A DNA stretch of 64,000 nt from Winogradskyella epiphytica (lineage in GTDB: Bacteria > Bacteroidota > Bacteroidia > Flavobacteriales > Flavobacteriaceae), in assembly GCF_003217215.1 (NCBI RefSeq), contig NZ_QJTD01000001.1, positions 682,001 to 746,000 on the forward strand, read 5' to 3'. The stretch's first letter is position 1. Every line of letters begins with the position of its first letter. Below are positions 46,701 through 55,673 of this stretch, piece by piece. Made by a program: the position numbers and the translations under genes. The notes beneath the pieces are model-generated. The model was not told the origin of the DNA, did not search any database, and saw only the letters and a list, made by a program, of their open reading frames with translations.

Positions 46701-47305
46701 TTATTTTCCCGTATAGAAATGAGCGAACCGCACAAGATTTCTTTGACAAATTATTGAATGTCGATGAATCAAAGGCCTTGGTAAAATATTATGCTTTATT
46801 AGCAGCGAAAAAAGAAGCCATTCCTGAAAAGTTAAATAAAAAATTATTAGAAAAGGAAGAAAATCAATACTTACTTATAGAGCACTTAGATAAAGCCAAT
46901 CTCTTACACAAACAGAAACATATAAGTATCAGTCAGCAACAATTTGCCAAATCAAAGCTACTTTCTAATGCCAATTTTGAAAAAGAAAAAGACGCTATAC
47001 AATTTCTTTTTAAACGTGATTTTATTACTGATAAAGGCAAAAGTGCTGTGATGTATTTTTTTAAAATTGATAAAGTCGATGACTATTCTGGTAAGGTTGA
47101 AGCTTTACACTACATCTCATTTATTAAACCAAAAGATCCAAACCAACTGGTTGTGGATTACTATTCTAAATCTGAAAGCTATGGCACCATGGTAGATAAA
47201 ACCAAAGAAAGAGAAGAGCAATATACCGAAATTATTAACCTTGCTATTTATAAGGATAGAAAACGTGTAACGCCAAGTGGTAATGATGGGTATTATGATT
47301 ATTAG
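43793..47305 (+). CDS. Very large TraB/GumN-domain protein
   Basis: 1170 residues. Signal peptide (ending LTAFSQ), then a TraB/GumN domain about 22-285: YLYGTMHVSKKVAFRL, CIALESDPTTW, GKKIYALEDLEE, and ENMVISLEELMPSKSVFAGVGAAHLPG with the GxH motif. The remaining about 880 residues are beta-rich followed by a helical solenoid-like part (about 790-1050) and match no family I recognise. TraB/GumN proteins are related to Tiki-type metalloproteases, with E and H residues as possible metal ligands. Usual TraB length is about 300, so most of this protein is lineage-specific. Confidence 0.85.
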   Translation: MKKTLSLLLILFSLTAFSQQQYQSLLWEITGNGLEKPSYLYGTMHVSKKVAFRLDDVFYKALEESDCIALESDPTTWPDFNYKLMLGQMAAFNNYNNDFYTNLFKLHHPEEMAIRGSIRMDNNAVNSYLYRKNNASDNFEEETYLDMFIFQAGKKHGKKIYALEDLEESSYLTTKAAYNANKKEVDPWIQKLYAKENPYLIQENLYRDRNLDLLDSIGAGVNTEFFRENMLYIRNENMVISLEELMPSKSVFAGVGAAHLPGEQGMINMLRQRGYTVKALTSEQTEYSRTEKIKLDSLFVTPKLKRHSTPDGFLSINTYDKLREFSYGGQKYYLDPDMTNGAYLTINRISRFNYLPNEKPHITLKDIDHLLYEDIPGDIIRKEELRQPYPGISIVNKTKKGEFQKYHIYETPLEIIIIKFAGRSDFVLKHEDKIFNSIILKEPSNQQQLFVSPNKKFQVNFPEYHISSNMHNYGKKLLEGSSNNAYYFLEEAVLNDVTYIEEDSFEAKYFHHALYKNYKLTEASGGFKAGDYKTYESYAVLDSASQKQLHLKTIVKDGSYYLLGYVGTNVDEKSSYFKSFKFNAPNYRDFEKVVDTSLHFSVRTNAKAPAPNPYNQNQNGRQKPKDYEQTLKETVYSTPANEQILVSRTKFHDLQMFHNVDSLWKDVEEKINYRSRYYKNEKPFHIANRSSSITDDYYIHQFSYADSASSKQVLVKNILKEGVLFELKTLIDSISGPSQFVTEFYDSFTPMDTLLGKNVLEDKTDLFFKALRAKDSIVLESYNLVKFKKHNSKDIVSVLKNFEFYKERLEIKSHLVEQLIKIDLKNNLAFIKQLYHDSYSDPQTQTSILEGLLDSNKKESYKIALELMERDLPLGNVGRMFYNYNGKDSLELKASLFPKILEYSTIQEYKQPLYNLLAKVKDSGLVKTKTYKKYKNQLINDAKIVIKRNLGNQNNRYNPYSQNLATYVRLIFPYRNERTAQDFFDKLLNVDESKALVKYYALLAAKKEAIPEKLNKKLLEKEENQYLLIEHLDKANLLHKQKHISISQQQFAKSKLLSNANFEKEKDAIQFLFKRDFITDKGKSAVMYFFKIDKVDDYSGKVEALHYISFIKPKDPNQLVVDYYSKSESYGTMVDKTKEREEQYTEIINLAIYKDRKRVTPSGNDGYYDY

Positions 47306-48237
47306 CTTGTAGCCTGAATATACTTCTTAGGCGTCGTCCCAAATTTCTTTTTAAAAGCCGCAATAAAATGGCTTCCTGTGCTGTAACCTACCTTTAGTCC
47401 AACTTCATTAACATTATAATCGCCAGATTCTAAAAGTTTACGTGCTACTTCCATTTTATAATCAAACAGAAAACTAAAAACCGAATCGCCATAAATCTGT
47501 TTAAAACCTTCTTTTAATTTTTTCAGGCTTAGGTCAATTTCATCTGCCAACTCTTGCAAAGTTGGTGGTTCTGCCATATTAGCTATAATTATATCCTTTG
47601 CCTTTTTAAGTTTGGCAACATTAACCTCATCCACTAAAAACGGACATTGTTCAATATCGGCATCTTCACTTCGGTTAAAAAACAGACTTAATAATTCATA
47701 GGCCTTTCCTTTAAAATACAAGGGTTTAATTGAATTATTAAGGTTAAAACTAATAAGCTGATTCAACACCACCGCCATAGAAGGTGATATTTTACCGTCC
47801 TTATAATATTTTTTGTCCTTATTATCGTCCGTTAAAAACGTGACATAATTAGCATCTTCTGAAAATAAACCATGAAATTTCTTAATAGAAACGACTAAAG
47901 ACACCAACCAAGAATGAGGTTTTAACTCTAAATTTATAGGTAAGTCGCGTTGTGGATTATAAAGAAGCAAGGAGGTTTCTTCATCAATATTCAAAGTATA
48001 ATTGCCTTGATTAAACACAAAAGCCGCAGTTCCCTTGGTACAAAAATGAAACTGAATATAGCTACTATCAATCTTACGCTCAAGATTTTTTAAGTCATCA
48101 CTGTCATTTTTGCAAGTCAATACAAAAAAGCCGTCCTCAATATAAGTTTCATCAAAAGTACCTATAGCGTTACTTTTAGACGCTGATTTTTCTAAATTCA
48201 TTTCATTATTATTTAGACTGATTCTAAACAAAGGCAT
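47302..48237 (-). CDS. AraC-family transcriptional regulator, divergent from hemA
   Basis: 311 residues. The N-terminal about 200 residues form a beta-rich sensor domain; the C-terminal AraC HTH pair is clear: PPTLQELADEIDLSLKKLKEGFKQIYGDSVFSFL and NVNEVGLKVGYSTGSHFIAAFKKKFGTTPKKY, PchR-like. An alternative start at 48201 (MNLEKSASKS) cannot be excluded. It shares a 166-nt intergenic region with hemA and is a likely regulator of the tetrapyrrole operon. Its end overlaps the TraB-type gene by 4 nt. Confidence 0.88.
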   Translation of the reverse strand: MPLFRISLNNNEMNLEKSASKSNAIGTFDETYIEDGFFVLTCKNDSDDLKNLERKIDSSYIQFHFCTKGTAAFVFNQGNYTLNIDEETSLLLYNPQRDLPINLELKPHSWLVSLVVSIKKFHGLFSEDANYVTFLTDDNKDKKYYKDGKISPSMAVVLNQLISFNLNNSIKPLYFKGKAYELLSLFFNRSEDADIEQCPFLVDEVNVAKLKKAKDIIIANMAEPPTLQELADEIDLSLKKLKEGFKQIYGDSVFSFLFDYKMEVARKLLESGDYNVNEVGLKVGYSTGSHFIAAFKKKFGTTPKKYIQATS

Positions 48238-48360
48238 AAAAACACCTTGATTTCATTACAAAAATATGATATTTATCAGGTTTTAATGTAAATTAATCTT
48301 AAAAAACCAGAAACGACACTTTAAGTTCTTCTAGCGTTGTTTTTATATGAATAAGCCTAT

Positions 48361-48368
48361 TATTTTTG
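48361..48368 (+). promoter_or_regulatory. Promoter of the hemA operon
   Basis: TATTTTTG (-7) with TTG at 48337-48339, spacer 21 nt: a good Bacteroidetes promoter 36 nt before the hemA ATG. Confidence 0.6.
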
Positions 48369-48403
48369 CTCCGCACTAATCTCATGTCAGGTAAAACGAG
48401 CAA

Positions 48404-49651
48404 ATGCACAATAAAAGTAAATTTTTCTATGCTATAGGCCTCAGCTATAAAAAAGCAGATGCCGTGGTGCGTGGTCATTTTAGTTTAAGCGACACCGCTA
48501 AACAAGAGGTATTGTCTCAAGCTAAAGAAAACGGGATTGAAAGTTTGGTGTTAATTTCTACATGTAACCGTACAGAAATGTATGGCTTTGCAGAGCATCC
48601 CTACCAATTGATTCAGTTACTCTGCGAAAACACTAAAGGAACTGTTGAAGAGTTCCAAGAGGTTGCTTATGTATACAAAAGCAAAGAAGCGATTAATCAT
48701 ATGTTTCGTGTAGGATCTGGTTTAGACAGTCAGATTCTAGGAGATTTTGAAATTATTTATCAGCTAAGATCTAGTGCAAGAGCCTCTAAGAAACTTGGTT
48801 TATTAAACTCTTTTACAGAACGTTTAGTAAATCACGTGATTCAAGCAAGTAAGCGTATTAAAAACGAAACGCAATTATCTTCTGGCGCAACTTCAGTCTC
48901 TTTTGCTTCTGTTCAGTATATCATGAATAGTGCAGAAAACATTTCTGAAAAGAACATTTTACTCTTCGGAACTGGAAAAATAGGACGAAACACTTGTGAA
49001 AACTTAGTAAAACATACTAAAAACTCGCATATTACTTTAATCAACAGAACAAAAACAAAGGCCGAAGAAGTGGCTGGAAAATTTAATCTGATTGTTAAAG
49101 ATTATGAGAACTTACAGGAAGAAATCAATGCTTCCGATATTATCGTTGTAGCAACTGGAGCGCAAAACCCAACGGTTTATAAAGAGCTCATTACAACCGA
49201 TAAACCATTATTAATTTTAGATTTATCTATTCCAAAAAACGTGAACGAAGATGTTAGAGAATTACCTAACGTAACTTTGGTTCATATGGATGATTTAGCT
49301 AAAATAACAGATGACACTTTAGAGAATAGAAAAGCTTTTATTCCAGATGCTGAAAAGATTATTTCAGAAATTTCGGCAGAATTTAGCGCTTGGTTACAAA
49401 CTCTGAAATTTGTACCAACTATTCAAGCCATCAAACATAAATTGACAGATCTTAAAAACTCTGAACTCAACAATCAACGTAAAAAATTACCTGATTTTAA
49501 TGAGGATCAAGCCGAATTGATTAGTAATAATATCATTCAAAAAATCACCAATCAATTTGCGCACCACCTCAGAGAAGATATCGATTCTTCAGATGAAAGC
49601 ATTGAGCTTTTCAAAAAAATATTTCAGTTAGAAACTACCCAAAATGTCTAA
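48404..49651 (+). CDS. hemA: Glutamyl-tRNA reductase HemA
   Basis: 415 residues. Catalytic C54 in ISTCNRTEMYG; the GSGLDSQILGDFEI block; NADPH domain with LLFGTGKIGRNTCENL; and the C-terminal dimerisation helix. It reduces glutamyl-tRNA to glutamate-1-semialdehyde, the first committed step of C5-pathway tetrapyrrole synthesis. Ends overlap with hemCD by 8 nt (ATGTCTAA), giving translational coupling. Confidence 0.96.
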   Translation: MHNKSKFFYAIGLSYKKADAVVRGHFSLSDTAKQEVLSQAKENGIESLVLISTCNRTEMYGFAEHPYQLIQLLCENTKGTVEEFQEVAYVYKSKEAINHMFRVGSGLDSQILGDFEIIYQLRSSARASKKLGLLNSFTERLVNHVIQASKRIKNETQLSSGATSVSFASVQYIMNSAENISEKNILLFGTGKIGRNTCENLVKHTKNSHITLINRTKTKAEEVAGKFNLIVKDYENLQEEINASDIIVVATGAQNPTVYKELITTDKPLLILDLSIPKNVNEDVRELPNVTLVHMDDLAKITDDTLENRKAFIPDAEKIISEISAEFSAWLQTLKFVPTIQAIKHKLTDLKNSELNNQRKKLPDFNEDQAELISNNIIQKITNQFAHHLREDIDSSDESIELFKKIFQLETTQNV

Positions 49652-51221
49652 AATTATTCGCATTGGCACACGCGACAGCCAGCTCGCTATGTGGCAAGCT
49701 AAAACCGTTCAAACTCAACTTGAACGATTAGGTCACAAAACTGTCCTTGTCCCTGTAAAATCTACAGGAGATTTAGTTCTCGATAAACCTTTATACGAAC
49801 TCGGAATCGTAGGTGTATTTACAAAAACTTTAGATATAGCTATGCTTAATGGCTCTATTGATATTGCTGTACACTCACTTAAAGATGTTCCAACAGTTTT
49901 ACCAAAAGGTATTGTACAAGCTGCTGTTTTAAAACGTGGTAATGTTAATGACACTTTAGTATTTAAAGACAATGAAGAGTTTTTATCTGCAAAAGAAGCG
50001 GTTATTGCTACAGGGAGTTTAAGACGCCGTGCACAATGGCTAAACCGTTACCCAACGCATACGGTTGTAGGTTTACGAGGTAATGTGAATTCAAGATTAG
50101 AAAAATTAGAAACCAATGACGATTGGAATGCCGCCATTTTTGCAGGAGCGGGAATAGGCAGATTAGGCATTACACCTGAAAACTCTATTAACCTTCATTG
50201 GATGATTCCTGCACCAGCTCAAGGTGCTGTTATGATCACTGCTTTAGAAGCGGATGAAGAAGTAAGAGCGATTTGTGCTGAAATCAATCATGAAGAAACA
50301 GAAATCTGTACATCTATTGAACGTGAATTTCTAAACCGATTAGAAGGCGGATGCTCTGCTCCTATTGGTGCTTTAGCTTTTATTAAAGATGAAGAAGTTA
50401 ATTTCAAAGGAATTCTTTTAAGTACGGATGGCACCAAGAAAATTGAAGTTTCAAAAGTGGTTCCTTTAGGAAAGCACCATGAATTAGCAGAATTTTGTTC
50501 AGATTATATCATTGGGAAAGGTGGAAAAATATTAATTGATGCTTTAGACAGAAGAGATCAAGTCACTAATATTTATTCAACCAAAAAATTGACCAATGAT
50601 CAGTTAGCCTTATTTAACGAAAAGGTCGTAGCTGAAAGTAATGACGATATTAAGATTAATCCAAATCGTCTTTCTAAAAATATTGTGAGAAACGAAATAG
50701 AAAACGTAATTATCACAAGTCAGAATACAGTGGATTCTTTACTCACTAACTATTCACCTGCTGAACTACAATTCAAAAATATTTATTGTGTTGGAAGACG
50801 TACAAAACGTATGGTTGAAAAACGCATTGGGAAAGTGAAGCATCAAGAATCTTACGCTAAAGATTTAGCCGAATATATGGTTGAATATATGGATGGGACT
50901 GAGGTGACTTATTTCTGTAGTAATTTAAGATTTGATACGATTCCAGATATTTTAACAAAGAACAATATTAAAGTTAATGAAGTTCAGGCTTACGAAACTA
51001 AGCTTGATTCTAAAAAAGTTGAAGGGGATTTAGATGGTGTTATGTTTTATAGTCCATCTACGGTTCAAAGTTTTATGCAACAAAACGAAGCTAAAGGTAT
51101 TGCATTTTGTATTGGAACAACAACAGCAGCAGAAGCTAAGAAACACTTCAAAGAGGTTAGAGTAGCAAAAGTGCCGTTAGTTGAAAGTGTTATTGATTTA
51201 GTCAATGAATATTACAGCTAG
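49644..51221 (+). CDS. hemC: Fused porphobilinogen deaminase/uroporphyrinogen-III synthase (HemC-HemD)
   Basis: 525 residues. Residues 1-300 are HemC: IRIGTRDSQLAMWQ, HSLKDVPT, TGSLRRRAQWL, and the dipyrromethane-attachment Cys in LEGGCSAPIGA. Residues about 305-525 are HemD-like: VIITSQNTVDSLL, YCVGRRTKRMVEKR, YFCSNLRFDTIPDIL, VEVQAYETK-type block and GVMFYSPSTVQSF. The fusion couples hydroxymethylbilane production to its cyclisation; it is a recurrent arrangement in Bacteroidetes. Confidence 0.95.
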   Translation: MSKIIRIGTRDSQLAMWQAKTVQTQLERLGHKTVLVPVKSTGDLVLDKPLYELGIVGVFTKTLDIAMLNGSIDIAVHSLKDVPTVLPKGIVQAAVLKRGNVNDTLVFKDNEEFLSAKEAVIATGSLRRRAQWLNRYPTHTVVGLRGNVNSRLEKLETNDDWNAAIFAGAGIGRLGITPENSINLHWMIPAPAQGAVMITALEADEEVRAICAEINHEETEICTSIEREFLNRLEGGCSAPIGALAFIKDEEVNFKGILLSTDGTKKIEVSKVVPLGKHHELAEFCSDYIIGKGGKILIDALDRRDQVTNIYSTKKLTNDQLALFNEKVVAESNDDIKINPNRLSKNIVRNEIENVIITSQNTVDSLLTNYSPAELQFKNIYCVGRRTKRMVEKRIGKVKHQESYAKDLAEYMVEYMDGTEVTYFCSNLRFDTIPDILTKNNIKVNEVQAYETKLDSKKVEGDLDGVMFYSPSTVQSFMQQNEAKGIAFCIGTTTAAEAKKHFKEVRVAKVPLVESVIDLVNEYYS

Positions 51222-51332
51222 CTAATAGGTATTAGGTTTTAGCTATTAGCCAAAACATTAAGAAAAGATATATAAACAGATTTAAATAAGGCAATGAGCT
51301 AACGACTAATAGCTACGAGCCAACATCTTATC
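51222..51332 (+). repeat. Short TAGCTATTAGCC-type intergenic repeats
   Basis: The hemCD-hemE spacer holds AGCTAATAGG, AGCTATTAGCC and TAATAGCTACGAGCC variants in both orientations, and ACTAATAGCG recurs after hemE near 52410. It resembles degenerate copies of a short flavobacterial intergenic repeat. Confidence 0.35.
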
Positions 51333-52358
51333 ATGATAAAGAACGATTTATTTTTAAGAGCATTAAAAGGTGAAACTGTAGACCGTCCACCAGTTTGGAT
51401 GATGCGTCAAGCAGGACGTTATTTACCTGAATTCATGGAAATCAAAGCAAAATACGATTTCTTTACACGTTGCCGAACACCTGAATTAGCGAGTGAAATC
51501 ACAGTGCAACCAATTCGTCGTTACGGAATGGACGCTGCAATATTATTCTCTGATATTTTAGTGATTCCGCAAGCCATGAATATCGAGGTGCAGATGAAAC
51601 CTAATTTTGGTCCTTATTTACCAAATCCTGTTCGTACTCAAAAAGATGTAGATAATGTTATTGTTCCTGATGTAAAGGAAGCTTTAAGCTATGTTTACGA
51701 CGCCATAAAAATGACCAAAGAAAAACTGAATGATGAAGTTCCATTAATTGGTTTTGCGGGGTCACCTTGGACAATTCTATGTTATTGTGTACAAGGTCAA
51801 GGTTCTAAAAACTTTGATAAAGCTAAGGAGTTCTGTTTTACAAATCCTATTGCTGCACACCAACTACTACAAAAAATCACAGATACAACAATTGCTTACT
51901 TAAAGGAAAAAGTAAAAGCTGGAGTTAACGCTGTACAAGTATTCGACTCTTGGGGAGGTATGTTATCACCTGTAGATTATCAGGAATTTTCTTGGCAGTA
52001 TATTCAACAAATCATCGATGCTTTAAAAGATGAATCGCCAGTAATCGCCTTTGGAAAAGGTTGTTGGTTTGCCTTAGATACTATGGCAAATTCTGGAGCA
52101 TCTGCTTTAGGTATCGATTGGACATGTTCAGCTAGAAACGCACGTTACTTAACAGGAGGTAATATCACCCTTCAAGGTAACTTTGATCCAACTCGTTTGT
52201 TTTCGCCACCTGCAGAAATTAAAAAGATGGTGACTCAAATGATTAACGACTTTGGAAAAGATAAATATATTGTGAATTTAGGTCATGGAATTTTACCTAA
52301 TATTCCTTTAGAAAATGCCAAAGCGTTTATTGATGCTGTAAAAGAGTACAAAGCCTAA
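51333..52358 (+). CDS. hemE: Uroporphyrinogen decarboxylase HemE
   Basis: 341 residues. [27 protein letters not shown] and [12 protein letters not shown] are the family blocks, followed by GNFDPTRLF and [16 protein letters not shown]. It decarboxylates uroporphyrinogen III to coproporphyrinogen III. Confidence 0.96.
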   Translation: MIKNDLFLRALKGETVDRPPVWMMRQAGRYLPEFMEIKAKYDFFTRCRTPELASEITVQPIRRYGMDAAILFSDILVIPQAMNIEVQMKPNFGPYLPNPVRTQKDVDNVIVPDVKEALSYVYDAIKMTKEKLNDEVPLIGFAGSPWTILCYCVQGQGSKNFDKAKEFCFTNPIAAHQLLQKITDTTIAYLKEKVKAGVNAVQVFDSWGGMLSPVDYQEFSWQYIQQIIDALKDESPVIAFGKGCWFALDTMANSGASALGIDWTCSARNARYLTGGNITLQGNFDPTRLFSPPAEIKKMVTQMINDFGKDKYIVNLGHGILPNIPLENAKAFIDAVKEYKA

Positions 52359-52437
52359 AAACGCTTTAAATCAATGTAATTGTAACTTAGAATTCCTTTT
52401 TACGTCTATTAACTAATAGCGAACTAAAAACAATAAT

Positions 52438-53223
52438 ATGATACAAAACATATTAAAAGGTATTCAAGCTTACATTGGAACGATTGCCCTAATTTCTAAA
52501 CTAAAACTTTGGAAGTTCTTCGCAATCCCAATACTTATTAGCATTGTTACAGCTACCATTATAGGGTTTTCAGCATACGGACTTTCAGATAATATGGGCA
52601 GACTTATAGCCAAAGTCTGGTTTTGGGAGTGGGGAAAAGAAACCTTTACCACCATTTCTACAGTAATTGGAGCTATTCTGATTATTGCCGTAGGTTTAAT
52701 TTTGTATAAACATATTATCATGGCATTGTCGGCTCCTTTTATGAGTCCGGTTTCAGAAAAAATCGAGAGGCATTTAACAGGAGTTGATCAGCATAGCCAT
52801 AGAAACACAACGTTTCAAGAACAATTATGGCGAGGTATTAGAATTAACCTTAGAAATTTAGGAAAGGAATTATTAATAACGCTTCCTATTCTCTTACTTA
52901 ATTTTATTCCATTGATAGGTAATATTACCTCAACAGCACTATTGTTTTTGGTTCAGGCCTATTATGCGGGTTTTGGTAATATGGATTACACCTTAGAGCG
53001 CCATTTTAATTATCGCGATAGTGTTCAGTTTGTTAGAAAATATAGAGGTGTTGCAATAGGTAATGGTATTGTTTTTATGTTGTTTTTATTCATTCCACTT
53101 ATTGGGGTGATTATCGTGTTGCCCTTGAGTGTAACAGCAGCAACATTGAAAACAGTAAACCTTTTAAAGGATGAAAACCTATTGAATCAAAATCCTTCAA
53201 GTTTAGAAAATCTGAAGGCATAA
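52438..53223 (+). CDS. EI24-domain (CysZ-like) membrane protein
   Basis: 261 residues with four or five membrane segments (about 25-47, 68-95, 145-178, 205-240) and the conserved YAGFGNMDYTLERHFNYRDSVQFVRKYRGVAIGNG segment of EI24/CysZ proteins. CysZ imports sulfate; homologues in hem operons have no established role. It sits between hemE and hemF on the same strand. Confidence 0.85.
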   Translation: MIQNILKGIQAYIGTIALISKLKLWKFFAIPILISIVTATIIGFSAYGLSDNMGRLIAKVWFWEWGKETFTTISTVIGAILIIAVGLILYKHIIMALSAPFMSPVSEKIERHLTGVDQHSHRNTTFQEQLWRGIRINLRNLGKELLITLPILLLNFIPLIGNITSTALLFLVQAYYAGFGNMDYTLERHFNYRDSVQFVRKYRGVAIGNGIVFMLFLFIPLIGVIIVLPLSVTAATLKTVNLLKDENLLNQNPSSLENLKA

Positions 53224-53295
53224 AAACGATATTAAAGTTCAAGTATTGAACAACTTTTAGATATCGAGTTATATTAAATTTATAAATAACACATT

Positions 53296-54198
53296 TTGAA
53301 AGACAAATTCTTCAAATACATACATCAGCTTCAAGACAGCATTACTGCAAAACTTGAAGCCATTGACGGAAAAGCGACATTTCAAGAAGACCTTTGGGAA
53401 CGTCCTGAAGGTGGAGGCGGAAGAACTCGCGTTATAGAAAACGGAAATGTTTTTGAAAAAGGTGGCGTTAATATTTCTGGTGTCCACGGAAAATTACCAG
53501 ATTCTATGCAAAAGTATTTTGGTGTAGAAGATGCCGATTTTTTCGCTTGCGGTTTAAGTCTGGTACTTCATCCTAAAAATCCAATGGTACCAACGGTTCA
53601 CGCCAATTGGAGATACTTTGAAATGTATGATCAAGAAGGTAATATCGTGGATCAATGGTTTGGAGGTGGACAAGACTTAACACCCTATTATTTGTTTGAA
53701 GAGGATGCTAAACATTTTCATAGTGTTTGTAAAACAGCTTGCGACAATCATCATCCAGAATTTTATCCAAAATATAAAGCACGTTGCGATGAGTATTTCT
53801 ACAATTCGCATAGAAATGAAGGTCGTGGCGTTGGTGGCTTATTCTTCGATTATTGCAAAAAAACAGAGGAAATGAGCATGCAAAACTGGTACGACTTTGT
53901 TACTGAAGTTGGCAATAGTTTCTTAGAAGCTTATGTTCCTATAGTTGAAAAACGAAAAGAATTACCATACTCCGAAGAGCAAAGAACTTGGCAAGAAATC
54001 CGAAGAGGTCGTTATGTAGAATTTAATTTGGTACATGATAAAGGCACCTTATTCGGACTGAAAACAAACGGAAGAATTGAAAGTATTTTAATGAGTTTAC
54101 CTCCACATGTACAGTGGGTTTATGATCATCATCCCGAAGCTGGTAGTGAGGAAGAAAAACTTCTTAAAGTACTACAAAACCCGGTAGATTGGGTATAA
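53296..54198 (+). CDS. hemF: Oxygen-dependent coproporphyrinogen III oxidase HemF
   Basis: 300 residues from a TTG start (MKDKFFKYIHQL), no closer ATG in frame. GGGRTRVIENGNVFEKGGVN, VHANWRYFE, GGGQDLTPYYLFEEDAKHFH and RGRYVEFNLVHDKGTLFGL are the family blocks. It needs O2, indicating aerobic heme synthesis; no HemN is in the window. The next gene starts 1 nt after its stop. Confidence 0.95.
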   Translation: MKDKFFKYIHQLQDSITAKLEAIDGKATFQEDLWERPEGGGGRTRVIENGNVFEKGGVNISGVHGKLPDSMQKYFGVEDADFFACGLSLVLHPKNPMVPTVHANWRYFEMYDQEGNIVDQWFGGGQDLTPYYLFEEDAKHFHSVCKTACDNHHPEFYPKYKARCDEYFYNSHRNEGRGVGGLFFDYCKKTEEMSMQNWYDFVTEVGNSFLEAYVPIVEKRKELPYSEEQRTWQEIRRGRYVEFNLVHDKGTLFGLKTNGRIESILMSLPPHVQWVYDHHPEAGSEEEKLLKVLQNPVDWV

Positions 54199-54199
54199 G

Positions 54200-54589
54200 A
54201 TGAACTATTACTGCGGAAATAATAAACCCTATAACGAATGCTGTGAACTCTTTCATTTAAACGGTGGAAAAACAGAAACAGCAGAACAGCTAATGCGTTC
54301 AAGATACAGCGCATTTGTTTTGGCAAATGGTGATTATTTAATGCAAACTCACCATAGTTCTACACGACCAACTTCAGAAAAGAAAGCCATAGAAAAATGG
54401 GCCAAATCTGTAAATTGGATACGATTGGAGGTTCTTGAAACCACAAAGGGTCTGAAGAACGACACTGAAGGTACAGTAACGTTTAATGCCTATTTTTATG
54501 AAAACGGAAAAGTTGATGTGATTCATGAAAAATCAGCTTTTATAAAAGAAAATGAAATCTGGTATTACTTAGGTTATGCCAAAAATTAA
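54200..54589 (+). CDS. YchJ-like SEC-C/NTF2-type protein
   Basis: 129 residues. N-terminal SEC-C-like zinc motif (YCGNNKPYNECC), then the TAEQLMRSRYSAFVLANGDYLMQTHH block of YchJ proteins, an NTF2-like fold. Only 1 nt separates it from hemF and 6 nt from hemB, so it is in the hem operon. Function unknown. Confidence 0.85.
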   Translation: MNYYCGNNKPYNECCELFHLNGGKTETAEQLMRSRYSAFVLANGDYLMQTHHSSTRPTSEKKAIEKWAKSVNWIRLEVLETTKGLKNDTEGTVTFNAYFYENGKVDVIHEKSAFIKENEIWYYLGYAKN

Positions 54590-54595
54590 AATAAT

Positions 54596-55591
54596 ATGTT
54601 CCCACTTAGAAGAAATAGAAGATTAAGAAGTAACGAAGCGATTAGAAGTTTAGTTAGAGAGAATTTCATCTCTGCAAACGATTTTTTAGTGCCACTTTTT
54701 GTGGTGGAAGGCAAAGGTGTAAAGGAAGAAATTGCATCAATGCCCAACTATTACCGTTTCAGTTTAGATTTACTAAAAGAAGAGATTAAAACGCTTTGGA
54801 GTTTGGGTTTAAAGTCAGTTTTACTTTTTGTAAAAGTGGATGATAAATTAAAAGACAATTTTGGTACAGAAGCGCTTAATCCAAATGGACTTATGCAACG
54901 TGCTATTAAAACAGTTAAGGATACTTGCCCTGGAATGTTAGTTATGACCGATGTGGCTTTAGATCCTTTTTCATCTTATGGTCACGACGGAATTATAGAA
55001 AATGGCAAGGTTATAAATGATGCTACAGTAGATGTTTTAGCGAATATGAGTATCTCTCATGCTGAAGCTGGAGCTGATTTTGTAGCACCTAGTGATATGA
55101 TGGATGGTCGAATTTTAGGTATTCGTGAAGCTTTGGATCAATCTAACTTTATTGACACAGGCATTATGAGCTATTCGGCAAAATATGCTTCTGCGTTCTA
55201 TGGCCCTTTTAGAGATGCTTTAGATTCTGCTCCTGTTGATTTAGTTGATATTCCAAAAGACAAAAAAACCTATCAAATGGATTTCGCTAATAGAGATGAA
55301 GCGATTAGAGAAACTGAAATGGACATCCAAGAAGGTGCAGATATCGTGATGGTAAAACCAGGATTATGCTATTTAGATATTGTACGCGATATTAAAAATA
55401 ATTTCAATGTTCCTGTTGCTGTATACCAAGTGTCTGGTGAATATGCCATGCTAAAAGCGGCTGCTGAAAAAGGATGGTTAGATCATGATGCTGTTATGAT
55501 GGAGCAGGTGACATCTATTAAGCGTGCAGGCGCAGATATTATTGCTTCATATTTCGCAAAAGATGTTGTAATGCTTTTAAATAAGTCTTAA
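54596..55591 (+). CDS. hemB: Porphobilinogen synthase HemB
   Basis: 331 residues. The two Schiff-base lysines are K196 (SYSAKYASAFYGPF) and K254 (MVKPGLCYLDI). The metal-site segment reads DVALDPFSSYGHDG, with Asp in place of the cysteines of zinc-type enzymes (DVCLCxYTSHGHCG), so it should be a Mg2+-dependent (or K+-assisted) HemB. It condenses two 5-aminolevulinates to porphobilinogen. Confidence 0.95.
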   Translation: MFPLRRNRRLRSNEAIRSLVRENFISANDFLVPLFVVEGKGVKEEIASMPNYYRFSLDLLKEEIKTLWSLGLKSVLLFVKVDDKLKDNFGTEALNPNGLMQRAIKTVKDTCPGMLVMTDVALDPFSSYGHDGIIENGKVINDATVDVLANMSISHAEAGADFVAPSDMMDGRILGIREALDQSNFIDTGIMSYSAKYASAFYGPFRDALDSAPVDLVDIPKDKKTYQMDFANRDEAIRETEMDIQEGADIVMVKPGLCYLDIVRDIKNNFNVPVAVYQVSGEYAMLKAAAEKGWLDHDAVMMEQVTSIKRAGADIIASYFAKDVVMLLNKS

Positions 55592-55673
55592 CAATCAGCA
55601 ACTTATCCAATCTTTTTCATTAAGTTTGGTTTCGAATCAATTGCTTAATCATTAAATTACTTTCGAATCAAAC

